From contig OY725488.1 in NCBI GenBank assembly GCA_963281255.1, positions 6,421,524 to 6,485,523 on the forward strand: a stretch of DNA of 64,000 nucleotides, read 5' to 3'. A program made the position numbers and the translations under genes. This DNA is from Aphrocallistes beatrix (lineage: Eukaryota > Porifera > Hexactinellida > Sceptrulophora > Aphrocallistidae). Below the pieces are notes generated by a model. It was given only the letters and a program-made list of their open reading frames with translations. It did not search any database and was not told the origin of the DNA. Shown here piece by piece: positions 43,970 to 52,700 of this stretch. How positions within the stretch are numbered: the first letter of the stretch is position 1; each line of letters starts with the position of its first letter.

Positions 43970-44242
43970 CAGTACACCCTCGCTAATCCGAACACTTCAT
44001 TCTTACAATCCGAACACCCAAAATATATCTCATTCGCCCCTATGCTTTGAATCAACGTTTATAACTTCTTTCAATAAGGTTGAGAAACCTCGTTAAAAAG
44101 CAATCATAAAAACCGATTATCCTTAATATTTTAACTATACAAATGCATTAGTTAATACCCAATTGGATTAGTGTTATTTCAGTAATCCGAACGATTTTTC
44201 GATCATTGGCACAGAGCTGTTCGGGTTAGCGAGGGTGTACTG
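43970..44242. mobile_element. pogo-like MITE, 273 bp
   Basis: Ends CAGTACACCCTCGCTAATCC and GGTTAGCGAGGGTGTACTG are inverted repeats, typical of pogo/Tigger ends. TA follows the right end; the left TA is changed. No transposase. The interior is AT-rich. Confidence 0.8.
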
Positions 44243-44296
44243 TATTTACATCAGTAAGCAACACTCTTACTTGCAGTGGTACCAACAAAAGGTCCC

Positions 44297-44358
44297 TCCG
44301 GCGGACACAAAGTGTCCGCCAGCCGGGCAGTGCAAGCAAGCGAATCGCGCTTGTTAGA
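44297..44358 (-). repeat. GC-rich hairpin module
   Basis: Perfect short inverted repeat GGCGGACA...TGTCCGCC, followed by CAAGCAAGCGAATCGCGCTT, the complement of the module at 11900-11965. It marks the end of a degraded AT-rich repeat. Confidence 0.7.
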
Positions 44359-44874
44359 TATAAGATATCCAGAATTTCATTGATCGACTGTTTGGGATGC
44401 AGTATTCAGGTCATGCCATATCTGTTGGCAAAATCAGGTGATTGACTTCGGATCGTTGCAGTAGCCAATTTTATGCAAGCTTTATAAATAAAACTACCAA
44501 TGATTATCGAACTAATTTCTTCAAGTCATACACTTGCGATTGTTATCCAAATGATCGATGACTTTCATTCAAAACAAGATCCTTATACGTATATATAATA
44601 TATAATGTCGTTGGATATTATTAAATATTTCTTCCATATTATGAGCTACTCTCCATTCAAGGATATGGAACTAATTAGACTGTCATATAGTATATCTTAA
44701 TAATAATTCAATAATATGGCCATGACTTTTAAACGTATTAGATACGTACTATAGTCACATTTTAAATTGTCTATTGAATTTATACATAAGATGTTAATTA
44801 TAATGATTAAATGATTGTGTCTTAGCTTGAGATTACACGCTATGTGTAGTCAAATTTAGTAGACTAAACTATTA

Positions 44875-46000
44875 ATGGCCGGCAGCATAATCATGATGTT
44901 CCTGTTAAAATATACCTTTTCAAGTATTTTCAATGCGAGAGTACTAAACGTATCTAAGTTATCTTGTGGATGTTTTAGAGGTAAGTTTCGAGTTAGCTAT
45001 TTCAAATATTATTTAGAAATTAGAATGGTGAAATTTTAAAGTTGGATTCCTTGCCAAAATTATTACACAGTTCATTCATCTACCATTCGGCATTTTCAAG
45101 CATTGATTTTTTTAATGAAATAAATGATTATACGTGGAATAACGTAAGTGCATTTTCTTGATAATTATATCTACAGCTAAATCTACTATTTGGGGATATA
45201 CAGAACTCAATGGACCGAATACTTGGGGAAAACTCTCAGAGAATTATATACTGAGTGAGAAGGGGAAGAGACAGTCTCCAATCGCAATAGAAAAAGCTGC
45301 CACGATCTTGAATGATAAAACAAAGATCAATGCACAGAAATGGGATACTCTGATGACAGGAAATCTGAGAAATACTGGCTATGGGGTTGAGTACAAACCG
45401 AATAGTGACTCGTGTGTGCCTCTTCTCGAGGCTAGTGTAGACTTTCCTGGCATCGAACTCAACCATCCGTTCCGATTATTACAATTCCATTTCCACTGGG
45501 GAACCAAGGATGATGAAGGATCTGAGCATAGTGTTGACGGGGAGAAAGGGTGTGGTGAAATCCATTTCGTTTATGTAAATAATAAATATGAAAATGCGAC
45601 CATTGCACTGAAGGAAATAGACGGAGTTGTTGTTGTAGGATACTTGTTGAAGCTAGCAGAAAAGAGTGCCTTTGATGATCTCTTTAAGCATCTCCCTAGC
45701 GTTAAGGTAGCAAAAGACGAATTGAAAGATGTTCCACTTCAAATTTCTTCCTTTTTCAAGGAATATCCTGGAAACGGAGGTTTCTATGTCTATCAAGGCT
45801 CACTGACTACTCCTCCCTGTTACGAGAGCGTGACCTGGTTTTTATCATGCATGCCACTAGGAATTCACCGAGAACAACTTGCATTGCTGAGATCACAGAA
45901 AGTGGATGAAAAGACCGAACTCTCAAGCAACTTCAGGCCTACTCAGCCTCTCAATGGAAGAAAGATATATCACATCCTGTGTAAGTTTCTTTATACGTAG
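44875..46000 (+). CDS. Alpha-carbonic anhydrase CA-3, intracellular, possibly mitochondrial
   Basis: Exons 44875-44980 and 45177-46000, 309 aa, joined at AGAG|GTAAGT and CTACAG| in matching phase. Catalytic motifs: RQSPIAI, QFHFHWGT and GEIHFV (three zinc His), GSEH, SLTTPPCYESVTW, NFRPTQPLNGR. The secretory-type N-terminal Cys is missing (YILSEKGKRQSP). Position 64 is Tyr (NTGYGVEY), as in vertebrate mitochondrial CA V. Exon 1 encodes a leader of about 35 residues with Lys/Arg and no acidic residue (FLLKYTFSSIFNARVLNVSK), fitting a mitochondrial presequence better than a secretory one, though a signal peptide is not excluded. A donor-like TGT|GTAAGT sits five codons before the stop; use of the acceptor near 46182 would stop at once, giving nearly the same end. 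Confidence 0.87.
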
Positions 46001-46418
46001 TATTAGATAATAGAAATAATGAAAAGTTACCGTTAGAAGAATGAAGCAATTTGATTCTCATTGATATTAAAAAGAAATGGGAGCGAGCTTTTCTTTACAC
46101 TAACGATATTACTACATACGTACATGTATATGTAATGTTTATTTATCATCATACTTTTCCTTATCTTTCATTATTTTTGCTAGGAAAGAGAATGCACAGA
46201 ATACTCAGCAAGTTGGTCTACTTAATATCAGGAACTAGGAAGGTCGCATATACATCCATGCAACGAAGCCTCATCATGTACTCGTATTAGTGTATTTATA
46301 ACATTCGTATTCTCATGTGTGTAATGTAGTTTCATTTATCTATTTAATAAAATAATAGCTATTGCAATACTAAGTGATTTAAATTGAAATCAAATTATGA
46401 AAAAAAGTTATAATTCAT
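46001..46418. other. CA-3/METTL17 convergent spacer
   Basis: 418 bp between two converging genes. It contains AATAAAATAAT near 46347 that could serve as a poly(A) signal for CA-3, and a T-rich run with TTTTTGCTAG near 46170-46182. No other feature. Confidence 0.4.
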
Positions 46419-47648
46419 TTACTCAATAGTTTCTGTTTGAAAATCTGTTTCGTCCTTAGCATTTTTGTTTGGAGTAAGCTGTAGTATGTCTCCCCATTCC
46501 GATTTCTTTCTGATATATTTGTAAACCGATGAGTGCTTGCTTTTCGAAAAGATTCGCTTCTCTATCTCTCCGCCAGAAGCACAGAGCTGAGTGATGACGT
46601 GGCGTTTTCGTTTCAGGGTAGGTCCGACAAGTCGCACGAACTCCTGCGTTTGCTCAACGAACTGAGACACGGATGGTCTAGCTAGTATGAGATAGCTAAA
46701 CTTTTCATTGGAAAATCTGGTTTGCTTTTTTTTAAGATAGAGAGCGTCTCTACTCTGGATTGTAGATAGACCGGTTCTCTGTTTAAAATAACACCCCTCT
46801 TCCATTAAAGGACATTTCAATGCATGTGGACACGGAGCAAATACTGGATTATAAGACTCTGTATCCTCTTTTTTACTTTCTTCCTCTATTATGCTTTTTC
46901 GAAATTCAGCTAGAATGGAATGCCCAGCGGCATTGCCATACTCAACTAGAACGAGGAAATGTTTCGTCTGATTCCAAAGAGATATTAGTGTCTTATTGAT
47001 CATTTCTAAAGAAGGGAGGTCAGATATCGAATATGCCGCCACTACGAGATCATAAGTACCAAGGCCAGGGAGGAACTTTGTCTCTCTCATATCATTGACA
47101 GATTCCAACTCCACACCCCCTTCTTCTCGAATCCTCGCTGCTAGTTCTAACATGGACCCAGACAGATCGACAGAATGAAACAACTTGCCTTCACGTCCCC
47201 AAATGGAATCTACCGCCCAATACGTGCATCCTATACCTGAACCAAAATCGAGTATGGTCTTCGGGGTAAAATTAGGGACACGAGTTAGAATCTCTTTAAG
47301 AACTCTGTATGTAGCGGCGTAGGTTCCTGTAAGACGACTAGCCAGATAACCCATTCCGTGTCTCCGCTTATACACAATTATTTTATAATCAAGCAAGCTT
47401 CTGTTCCATCTTTGTTTCACAATATTTTCTTTCAAAAACTCATCATGTAAAATGTTGTATTCAAGAAAAGTACCCATTTGAATGCTAGTAGTGGTGGAGG
47501 GAGGCAGCCCCCTCTTGAGCAGATAAGAGGCTAGAGTGCTCCCATCACCTAGGACCATTGGCATTTGCTCCCCAGCTAAAATGTTTTTAGCTGCTAGAGA
47601 CAGATTCGATGGTAGTTGTATAGTCTTCTGACATATTCGAGTTAGCAT
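46419..47648 (-). CDS. METTL17: METTL17 (Rsm22 family), mitochondrial small-subunit assembly factor
   Basis: Single exon, 409 aa. The family binds the mitochondrial small ribosomal subunit during assembly and carries a 4Fe-4S cluster in addition to a methyltransferase-like fold. Visible: an N-terminus rich in Thr/Lys/Gln without early acids (MLTRICQKTIQLP), consistent with import; the Rsm22 start MPMVLGDGSTLASYLLKRGLP; the SAM-site motif ILDFGSGIGCTYWAV; YDLVVAAYSISDLPS; and the Cys cluster FAPCPHALKCPLMEEGCYF that matches the iron-sulfur ligands of METTL17. The basic C-terminus (KRKRHVITQLCASGGEIEKR) is also typical. It is divergent from CA-4 with 430 bp between. Confidence 0.92.
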   Translation of the reverse strand: MLTRICQKTIQLPSNLSLAAKNILAGEQMPMVLGDGSTLASYLLKRGLPPSTTTSIQMGTFLEYNILHDEFLKENIVKQRWNRSLLDYKIIVYKRRHGMGYLASRLTGTYAATYRVLKEILTRVPNFTPKTILDFGSGIGCTYWAVDSIWGREGKLFHSVDLSGSMLELAARIREEGGVELESVNDMRETKFLPGLGTYDLVVAAYSISDLPSLEMINKTLISLWNQTKHFLVLVEYGNAAGHSILAEFRKSIIEEESKKEDTESYNPVFAPCPHALKCPLMEEGCYFKQRTGLSTIQSRDALYLKKKQTRFSNEKFSYLILARPSVSQFVEQTQEFVRLVGPTLKRKRHVITQLCASGGEIEKRIFSKSKHSSVYKYIRKKSEWGDILQLTPNKNAKDETDFQTETIE

Positions 47649-47953
47649 CGATTAATAATTGCTTTTAAGTCATGCAAGATAATAGAATATATACAGTATT
47701 GGTTGTTTCTGATTATTTAAACTAGTAACAATTAACCAGAAACAACCAAAGAGAGAAAATACCTTGAATCAGTTATTTTTATCAATCAATTAAAAAAATT
47801 TAACCAAGATACTAAATTTCACGTGCACTGTTATATAATTATATAAGATTCATTAATTAGTGAATTGAATCACTTCAAAATATAATCAAAGGATTCTGGT
47901 TATAGTGACATCAAAAGGAGAATAATAGAATTAATCATATGACAAAACATTTA

Positions 47954-48017
47954 GATTTATAAATTAAATATGTACATACTTATAAATATATGAGTGTACA
48001 TATTTAATTTATAAATC
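47954..48017. repeat. 22-bp perfect hairpin between METTL17 and CA-4
   Basis: Arms 47954-47975 and 47996-48017 (GATTTATAAATTAAATATG... and its exact complement) with a 20-nt loop. The hairpin ends 61 bp before the CA-4 start codon, so it could lie in the leader. Origin unknown. Confidence 0.9.
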
Positions 48018-48078
48018 AAAATATTTCTTCTAAATAAGATATCCCCAATTATTCAAACATTTATTCAAGCAATTAAAA

Positions 48079-48951
48079 ATGGTTAACAAACTTCAATTTA
48101 TATCCATCTTAATGATTGTATTAACCGCAATAGGCGTTGATTGGAGGTACCTGTTTGCCCAAGGATCAATTGACATAAACAACAATTGTAAGTATGGAAA
48201 CTTCCAAAGCCCGATTAACATAAACAAGAAAGATACCGAGTACGCCAAGTTGCATATCGAAACATCGGTTAAATACGGACTTTATCAAGTTGAGCTGTTT
48301 AACAATGCCACTCTAATGTATACAGTGAAGACTGAAGGAGATAATGTTAATTTTACTACACTTGATTGGTTACGCGGAGATGGTATAAATTCAGAATTTT
48401 ATGACCTTAACCATTTCGAGATTCATTGGAGGAATGAAGGCAACAACGGATCTGAGCACAGTTTAGAGAATGTATTCGGAGTTGCTGAGATTCATTTCCA
48501 CTACTATAACGTGCTGAAGAGTAAAAGCTACCAAGATTTAAAAGGAGAAAAGGATGGTATCGTAGTTCAAGCATACATCATTAAAGTTGGACCTAAACTT
48601 GAACTCAATTCGCTTTTCAATTTTAATGCCAGCACCATACAAAATGAAAAAGTAGATTTAGTGCTAGATTTGTCACAAATAATATCGTTAGACGAAAATA
48701 GCAAGTTCTACAATTACTTAGGTTCCATCACATATCCGCCCTGTGAAGAAAATGTACAATGGTTGATACTGGATGAACCAATTGATATCACGCAGGAACA
48801 GCTAGTGAAGTTGCAGTCGCTCAGAGGTGATGCGATTACGAGTAACGTGAGGGACCAATTCGAACTAACAGACCCCAGAAGAGTACTGAGAAGTTTTGAT
48901 GAGGAAGTTCGTAACCCATTATTACATTTACATTCATTTGAATCTGCATAA
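48079..48951 (+). CDS. Carbonic anhydrase-related protein CA-4 (zinc ligand replaced)
   Basis: Single exon, 290 aa. The signal peptide (FISILMIVLTAIG) is followed by an alpha-carbonic anhydrase domain with disulfide Cys in NNNCKYGNFQSPINI and YPPCEEN, GSEHS, and FNNATLMYTV. At the zinc site the usual HFHWG reads NHFEIHWRN: the first ligand His is Glu, while the second (IHW) and third (AEIHFH) remain. The invariant TTPP region reads SITYPP, and no NGH proton shuttle is visible. This resembles CA-related proteins that have lost catalysis. It is strongly diverged from CA-1 to CA-3 and ends in a basic stretch. The stop codon lies inside a transposon-end palindrome (48944-48983), so the original C-terminus may have been replaced. 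Confidence 0.87.
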   Translation: MVNKLQFISILMIVLTAIGVDWRYLFAQGSIDINNNCKYGNFQSPININKKDTEYAKLHIETSVKYGLYQVELFNNATLMYTVKTEGDNVNFTTLDWLRGDGINSEFYDLNHFEIHWRNEGNNGSEHSLENVFGVAEIHFHYYNVLKSKSYQDLKGEKDGIVVQAYIIKVGPKLELNSLFNFNASTIQNEKVDLVLDLSQIISLDENSKFYNYLGSITYPPCEENVQWLILDEPIDITQEQLVKLQSLRGDAITSNVRDQFELTDPRRVLRSFDEEVRNPLLHLHSFESA

Positions 48952-48983
48952 TCCGACATTTATAGAGTAGTCGGATTATGCAG
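48944..48983. repeat. pogo/Tigger end palindrome across the CA-4 stop
   Basis: CTGCATAATCCGAC (48944-48957) and its exact complement (48970-48983), with a 12-bp loop. The sequence matches the ends of the MITE in the CA-1 intron. The CA-4 TAA at 48949-48951 is part of the left arm. Confidence 0.85.
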
Positions 48984-49491
48984 TTTTTAGTTAACAAAAG
49001 TGAAAACAAAGTAGAGATTTATTAATCTTTTTGGTTATCACATTTATACCTTTTGCATTGGGAATTTTATGATTATCTTCATTTAGAATTCGGCAATAGT
49101 TCTCAGCAGTTACTCCATGGAGATACTAGTGCTAACATCGATACTCCTGTTATTCATGACTACGTAAAGAAAAGTCCTCCGTGCTATTTCGAAGATCAGC
49201 GTTCACTACAGATCATAAAATAATTTATATCTCTTTATTATAATATGCTCTTGATACATCTGTTAAATTCGAATTCAATAAGTGATCCTTCATATTCTTT
49301 ATTTATTTGCTACTTTATTTTCCTATATTACTTAATAAAGGTATATTAGTTTATTTCAACATGAGTAGAGAAGATATTGGGGTGAGCTGGGTCATCTAAC
49401 TACTAGAATATACATGTACAAGATAAATATACATATACACCTAAAAGAGCATGCAAAGTTACATATGATAACAAATACAATTTATATAGTG
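48984..49491. other. CA-4/tyrosine-kinase convergent spacer
   Basis: About 0.5 kb. A short reading MEILVLTSILLLFMTT (from 49119, stop near 49167) after TCTCAGCAG looks like the hydrophobic tail exons of CA-1 and CA-2, but no donor in CA-4 is in phase with it. No other gene content. Confidence 0.35.
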
Positions 49492-52409
49492 CTACACAAT
49501 GGTTTCCACCAGGTTGTTGCTCTCAGAATAGGATGCAGTGGACTCGCTTTCTATTTGGTACATCACACCTTCTAAGATGCTCTGAATGTCAGTAACCTTA
49601 GGACGTTGCTCTGGATTAAAAAAGCAGCACATTTGTACTAGGTCATTGCAGAAACCAGGAGCGTCTGGAATGTGTGGCAAAACTAAAGTGCCGTCATTAA
49701 TGGCGAAAACGAGTTCATCTTTCGTAAAATCGTCCAAAGGCTCACACCCATAAGTAAATACCTCCCATAGGAACACCCCATAGGACCAGATGTCACTCTT
49801 AAAGGAGAAGCACCCAGAAAGAAATGTTTCAGGAGCTGTCCATTTCAGAGGTACTGTAATGCGTGAACGAGGAAGGACACTTGAATCGCTTCCATCAGTC
49901 ATTAGTGCAAGGCCGAAATCAGAGAGTTTACACACGAGCTGTCTTCCAACGAGACAGTTCCTGGCCGCTATGTCTCTGTGCACTAAATGCTTACTAGCTA
50001 GGTAGACCATGGCGGAGGCAATGTTAGCAGCCATTGAGACGAGATGGAGGATGTTGAGTTCGTTTTCTCTCGCAGTAGGAGTATTTTGATAAGCAACTAT
50101 CAAACTCTTCAGGTCTCCGTACTCTAAGTACTCTAACACCATTAGGGGAGCGGCGTCTCTACTCGGAGAACAAAATCCAAGTAGGCTGACGATGTACTCG
50201 TTACGTAGTAACATCATGAGGTCGATTTCTTGCATGAATTGCTCGGTGTGCACTGGATCCTGGGTTGAAAGGGTTTTCACTGCTACTGGAAGCTTCTCAC
50301 ACCCGTAGAGGTTCTTAGCCTCCATTAGTTGCACTTTCCCGTAGTGTCCTAAGCCCAACTCCCTCATGTAGACCAGCTGATCGCGCTCTATATGCCACTG
50401 GTCTTGCAAATTGCAATTTTTCTCTGTATTGGCATGGACATAATCCACTTGCGGCATGTTGAGGCCGAATTTAGGCGCGATACTCACACTGCGTATCGCA
50501 TGGCGCATTGATTTAGTAGACTCAATAAATAGTGCGCACGTGTTGGACTGGTGCTTTAGTTTGTAGTAAAAAACGTTTTGTTGAACATAATTATTGCTGT
50601 CTAAATCCATATTCACAAACTCATTATTTACAGTTCCATCGTAGATAGAAGAAATTACTGTCTTTGATTGTATTTTCAGATGTAAAATTTCTCGCTTGTA
50701 ATGCCAACGAACAACGAACAACAAAAGGAGGAATGAAGAGACGATTAAGAACAAAATCCCAAAAACTCCTCCCGTGGTTAGTAGAATCACCATTAACCCA
50801 TTATCATCTGGTTCTTGAGTAGTATTAGTAGGGGAGGAGTAATTCCCAGGTGAAGGAGTGACGGTGGGAGGAGGGGCTAGTAGAGATTGGAAAGCATTAT
50901 CAATCTCTAGCAAGGCATGCTTATTCATTAAGATTTGAGGGTATGTCGCATTTGTGAGTAACTCAGTCTCGGAACTAATCACGTATGCACTAGATATCTC
51001 TACATCCGGTTGGTGGCATACCAGTGACATTGAGGAGACTTTTAGAGAGTTGATTAGATTGGTATCATTGCCTGTCAGTTTCAAGTTTTCGGATCTATCA
51101 ATATGATAGAGCGTGGTGTAGATGTTAGAATCGCGGTTAGTGATGCCTGCCACCGAGACTGAAGTCCCGTTAGGATCAAAGTACAGGATAAGGCATGGCT
51201 CTGACTCCGACTCCGAGTCCTGAAGAGAACGTCTGTTCTTGATGACCGGGAAAGCGAGTTTGACATAACTCCCAAAGATAGACACGGTGCGACCAAAATA
51301 TAATAATTTAACGTAGACGTTCGAAGAATCAGAATCATTATGATTGCTATTGGTCTTGCTAGAAGCTGCAATCAAATCGAATAGAAAATAACACGTAGAA
51401 CTGTTGGCTCTGCCAAATTCATAGTTGTAATCGCCTCCAAGTATTTCCCTATAGTCGTAACACTGAGCTTCGTGAGTGAGGATTTGCTCGTGCGTAGCAC
51501 ACTTAAGATTCACAATACTCTCCTCGCACATGGAGTATGGAGAATTGGATCGTGGATTCTGATTCATTTTGCATTTCTTTACTGAAGATTCATCTCCAAG
51601 GCAACTGAAGTTAGCCTGTAAAAGAAAGAATTAGTATTAAAATTTGAATATTTAACTAAGCGATTTGGATCTTTTGTTTTCTCACCTGGATAGCAGTGAA
51701 ATTGGCGATGGGCTTATAGTAACTATACTGGGATTCAGATGAACTGCTTGTCGATATGAGACTATAATTGAAAAGCGTGGGAAAACCAATCTGTTTGCAA
51801 GCTACGCTACTCTCGATAGCAGTCCAACTCTCAGTGCATACGAATGCTAGCTTGTTAGAAGTTTGATTAGAAGCAGCAAACTGAACCTCTCCTTCAGTAG
51901 GGTCATGGGACCTGTTGTTGTAAAGAGACAAGTACCCTTCACTGTAAGAACAAGCCAGGACAAGAAGATTGCTGGAGTTATTTGAGGAATTATGTTGATG
52001 GACCAAGCATTCTGATGTGTTTGATTCAGAACCTAAATGACAATAGAAATGCGTTATTGAGTGTAAGATCCATGGTATCAATTGAGAATGACATGGTATA
52101 GTGAGTACCTGTGCACTTCAGGAAGGTGCTGAAATCAGAGGAAGATTCACGTTCAAGTTTGGCCAACAAATACACACTCGTAAATCCATTCGATCTACAA
52201 ATGACCTCAGCTGTTTGATACATATCAGAAGTAGTCAGGTTATCTGCTGACAATTCCTGCCAGTACCCGTTATAGTACACTTGCACAGTCGGCAATCTGC
52301 GATCATTAAATTCATCTGAAAACCGCGAGAGCCGATCCTGAGTCGTTACTGGTTTTGGGTGATCAGAAAGCTGAACTTCTTCCAAAACAAACCTCGTCCT
52401 TCTTTCTTC
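49492..52409 (-). CDS. Receptor tyrosine kinase with SRCR ectodomain
   Basis: Three exons: 52409-52109, 52033/52032-51686, 51615-49492, phases matching; about 923 aa. A 5' exon with the signal peptide must exist, since the first exon begins after an acceptor (GATATTTTAG) and has no usable ATG; I could not find it in the 290 bp to the next gene. The ectodomain has two SRCR-like modules (VQVYYNGYWQEL, AEVICRSNGF; then FVCTESWTAIESSVACKQIG, CLGDESSVKKC), a Cys-containing stalk with many N-glycosylation sites, and a TM segment (GGVFGILFLIVSSFLLLLFV, near 50790-50720). The kinase is complete: GLGHYGKV loop, VAVK, HRDIAARN, DFGLA, WTAPE, DIWSYGV. Juxtamembrane tyrosines (FYYKL) could be autophosphorylation sites. 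The ligand is unknown. Divergent from the propeller gene. Confidence 0.88.
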
Positions 52410-52700
52410 CTAAAATATCAAACACATTCATATGTAATTAACTGTCTCGGCACTTAATATTGATAATAGAAATTAAAAGTTGAGAAGTTCAGAATAGTAT
52501 AGAATAAGTAGAATTAGATAATCAATCAATTCTATACAAAGCATAGCGGTGTCATCAACAAGTCATAATAGCTTAGATAATGACAACGAATTGTGAAGTA
52601 GGAAGGGATCAGTCTGCACTGTCTAAGATATAAAATAGAAGGCGGATAAAGGATAAGTTTATATAATTATTAAAAGACTTGGACGACTTTACTAAAGGAA

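Larger units (their letters stand above)
41427..44874. other. 3.4-kb gene-poor stretch upstream of MAEL and CA-3
   Basis: No supported gene. A 96-codon open stretch at 42104-42394 has no recognisable domain. 42900-43010 is an inverted relative of the AT-rich block at 11150-11270 (TGATTTTTCGAGTGATATCG). A degraded GC-rich hairpin module lies at about 43190-43245 and a better one at 44297-44358. A pogo-like MITE is at 43970-44242. Confidence 0.5.

Noticed and set aside
44271..44360. CRISPR-like or prokaryotic hairpin repeats
   Set aside because: The window is eukaryotic; copies are dispersed, not regularly spaced.
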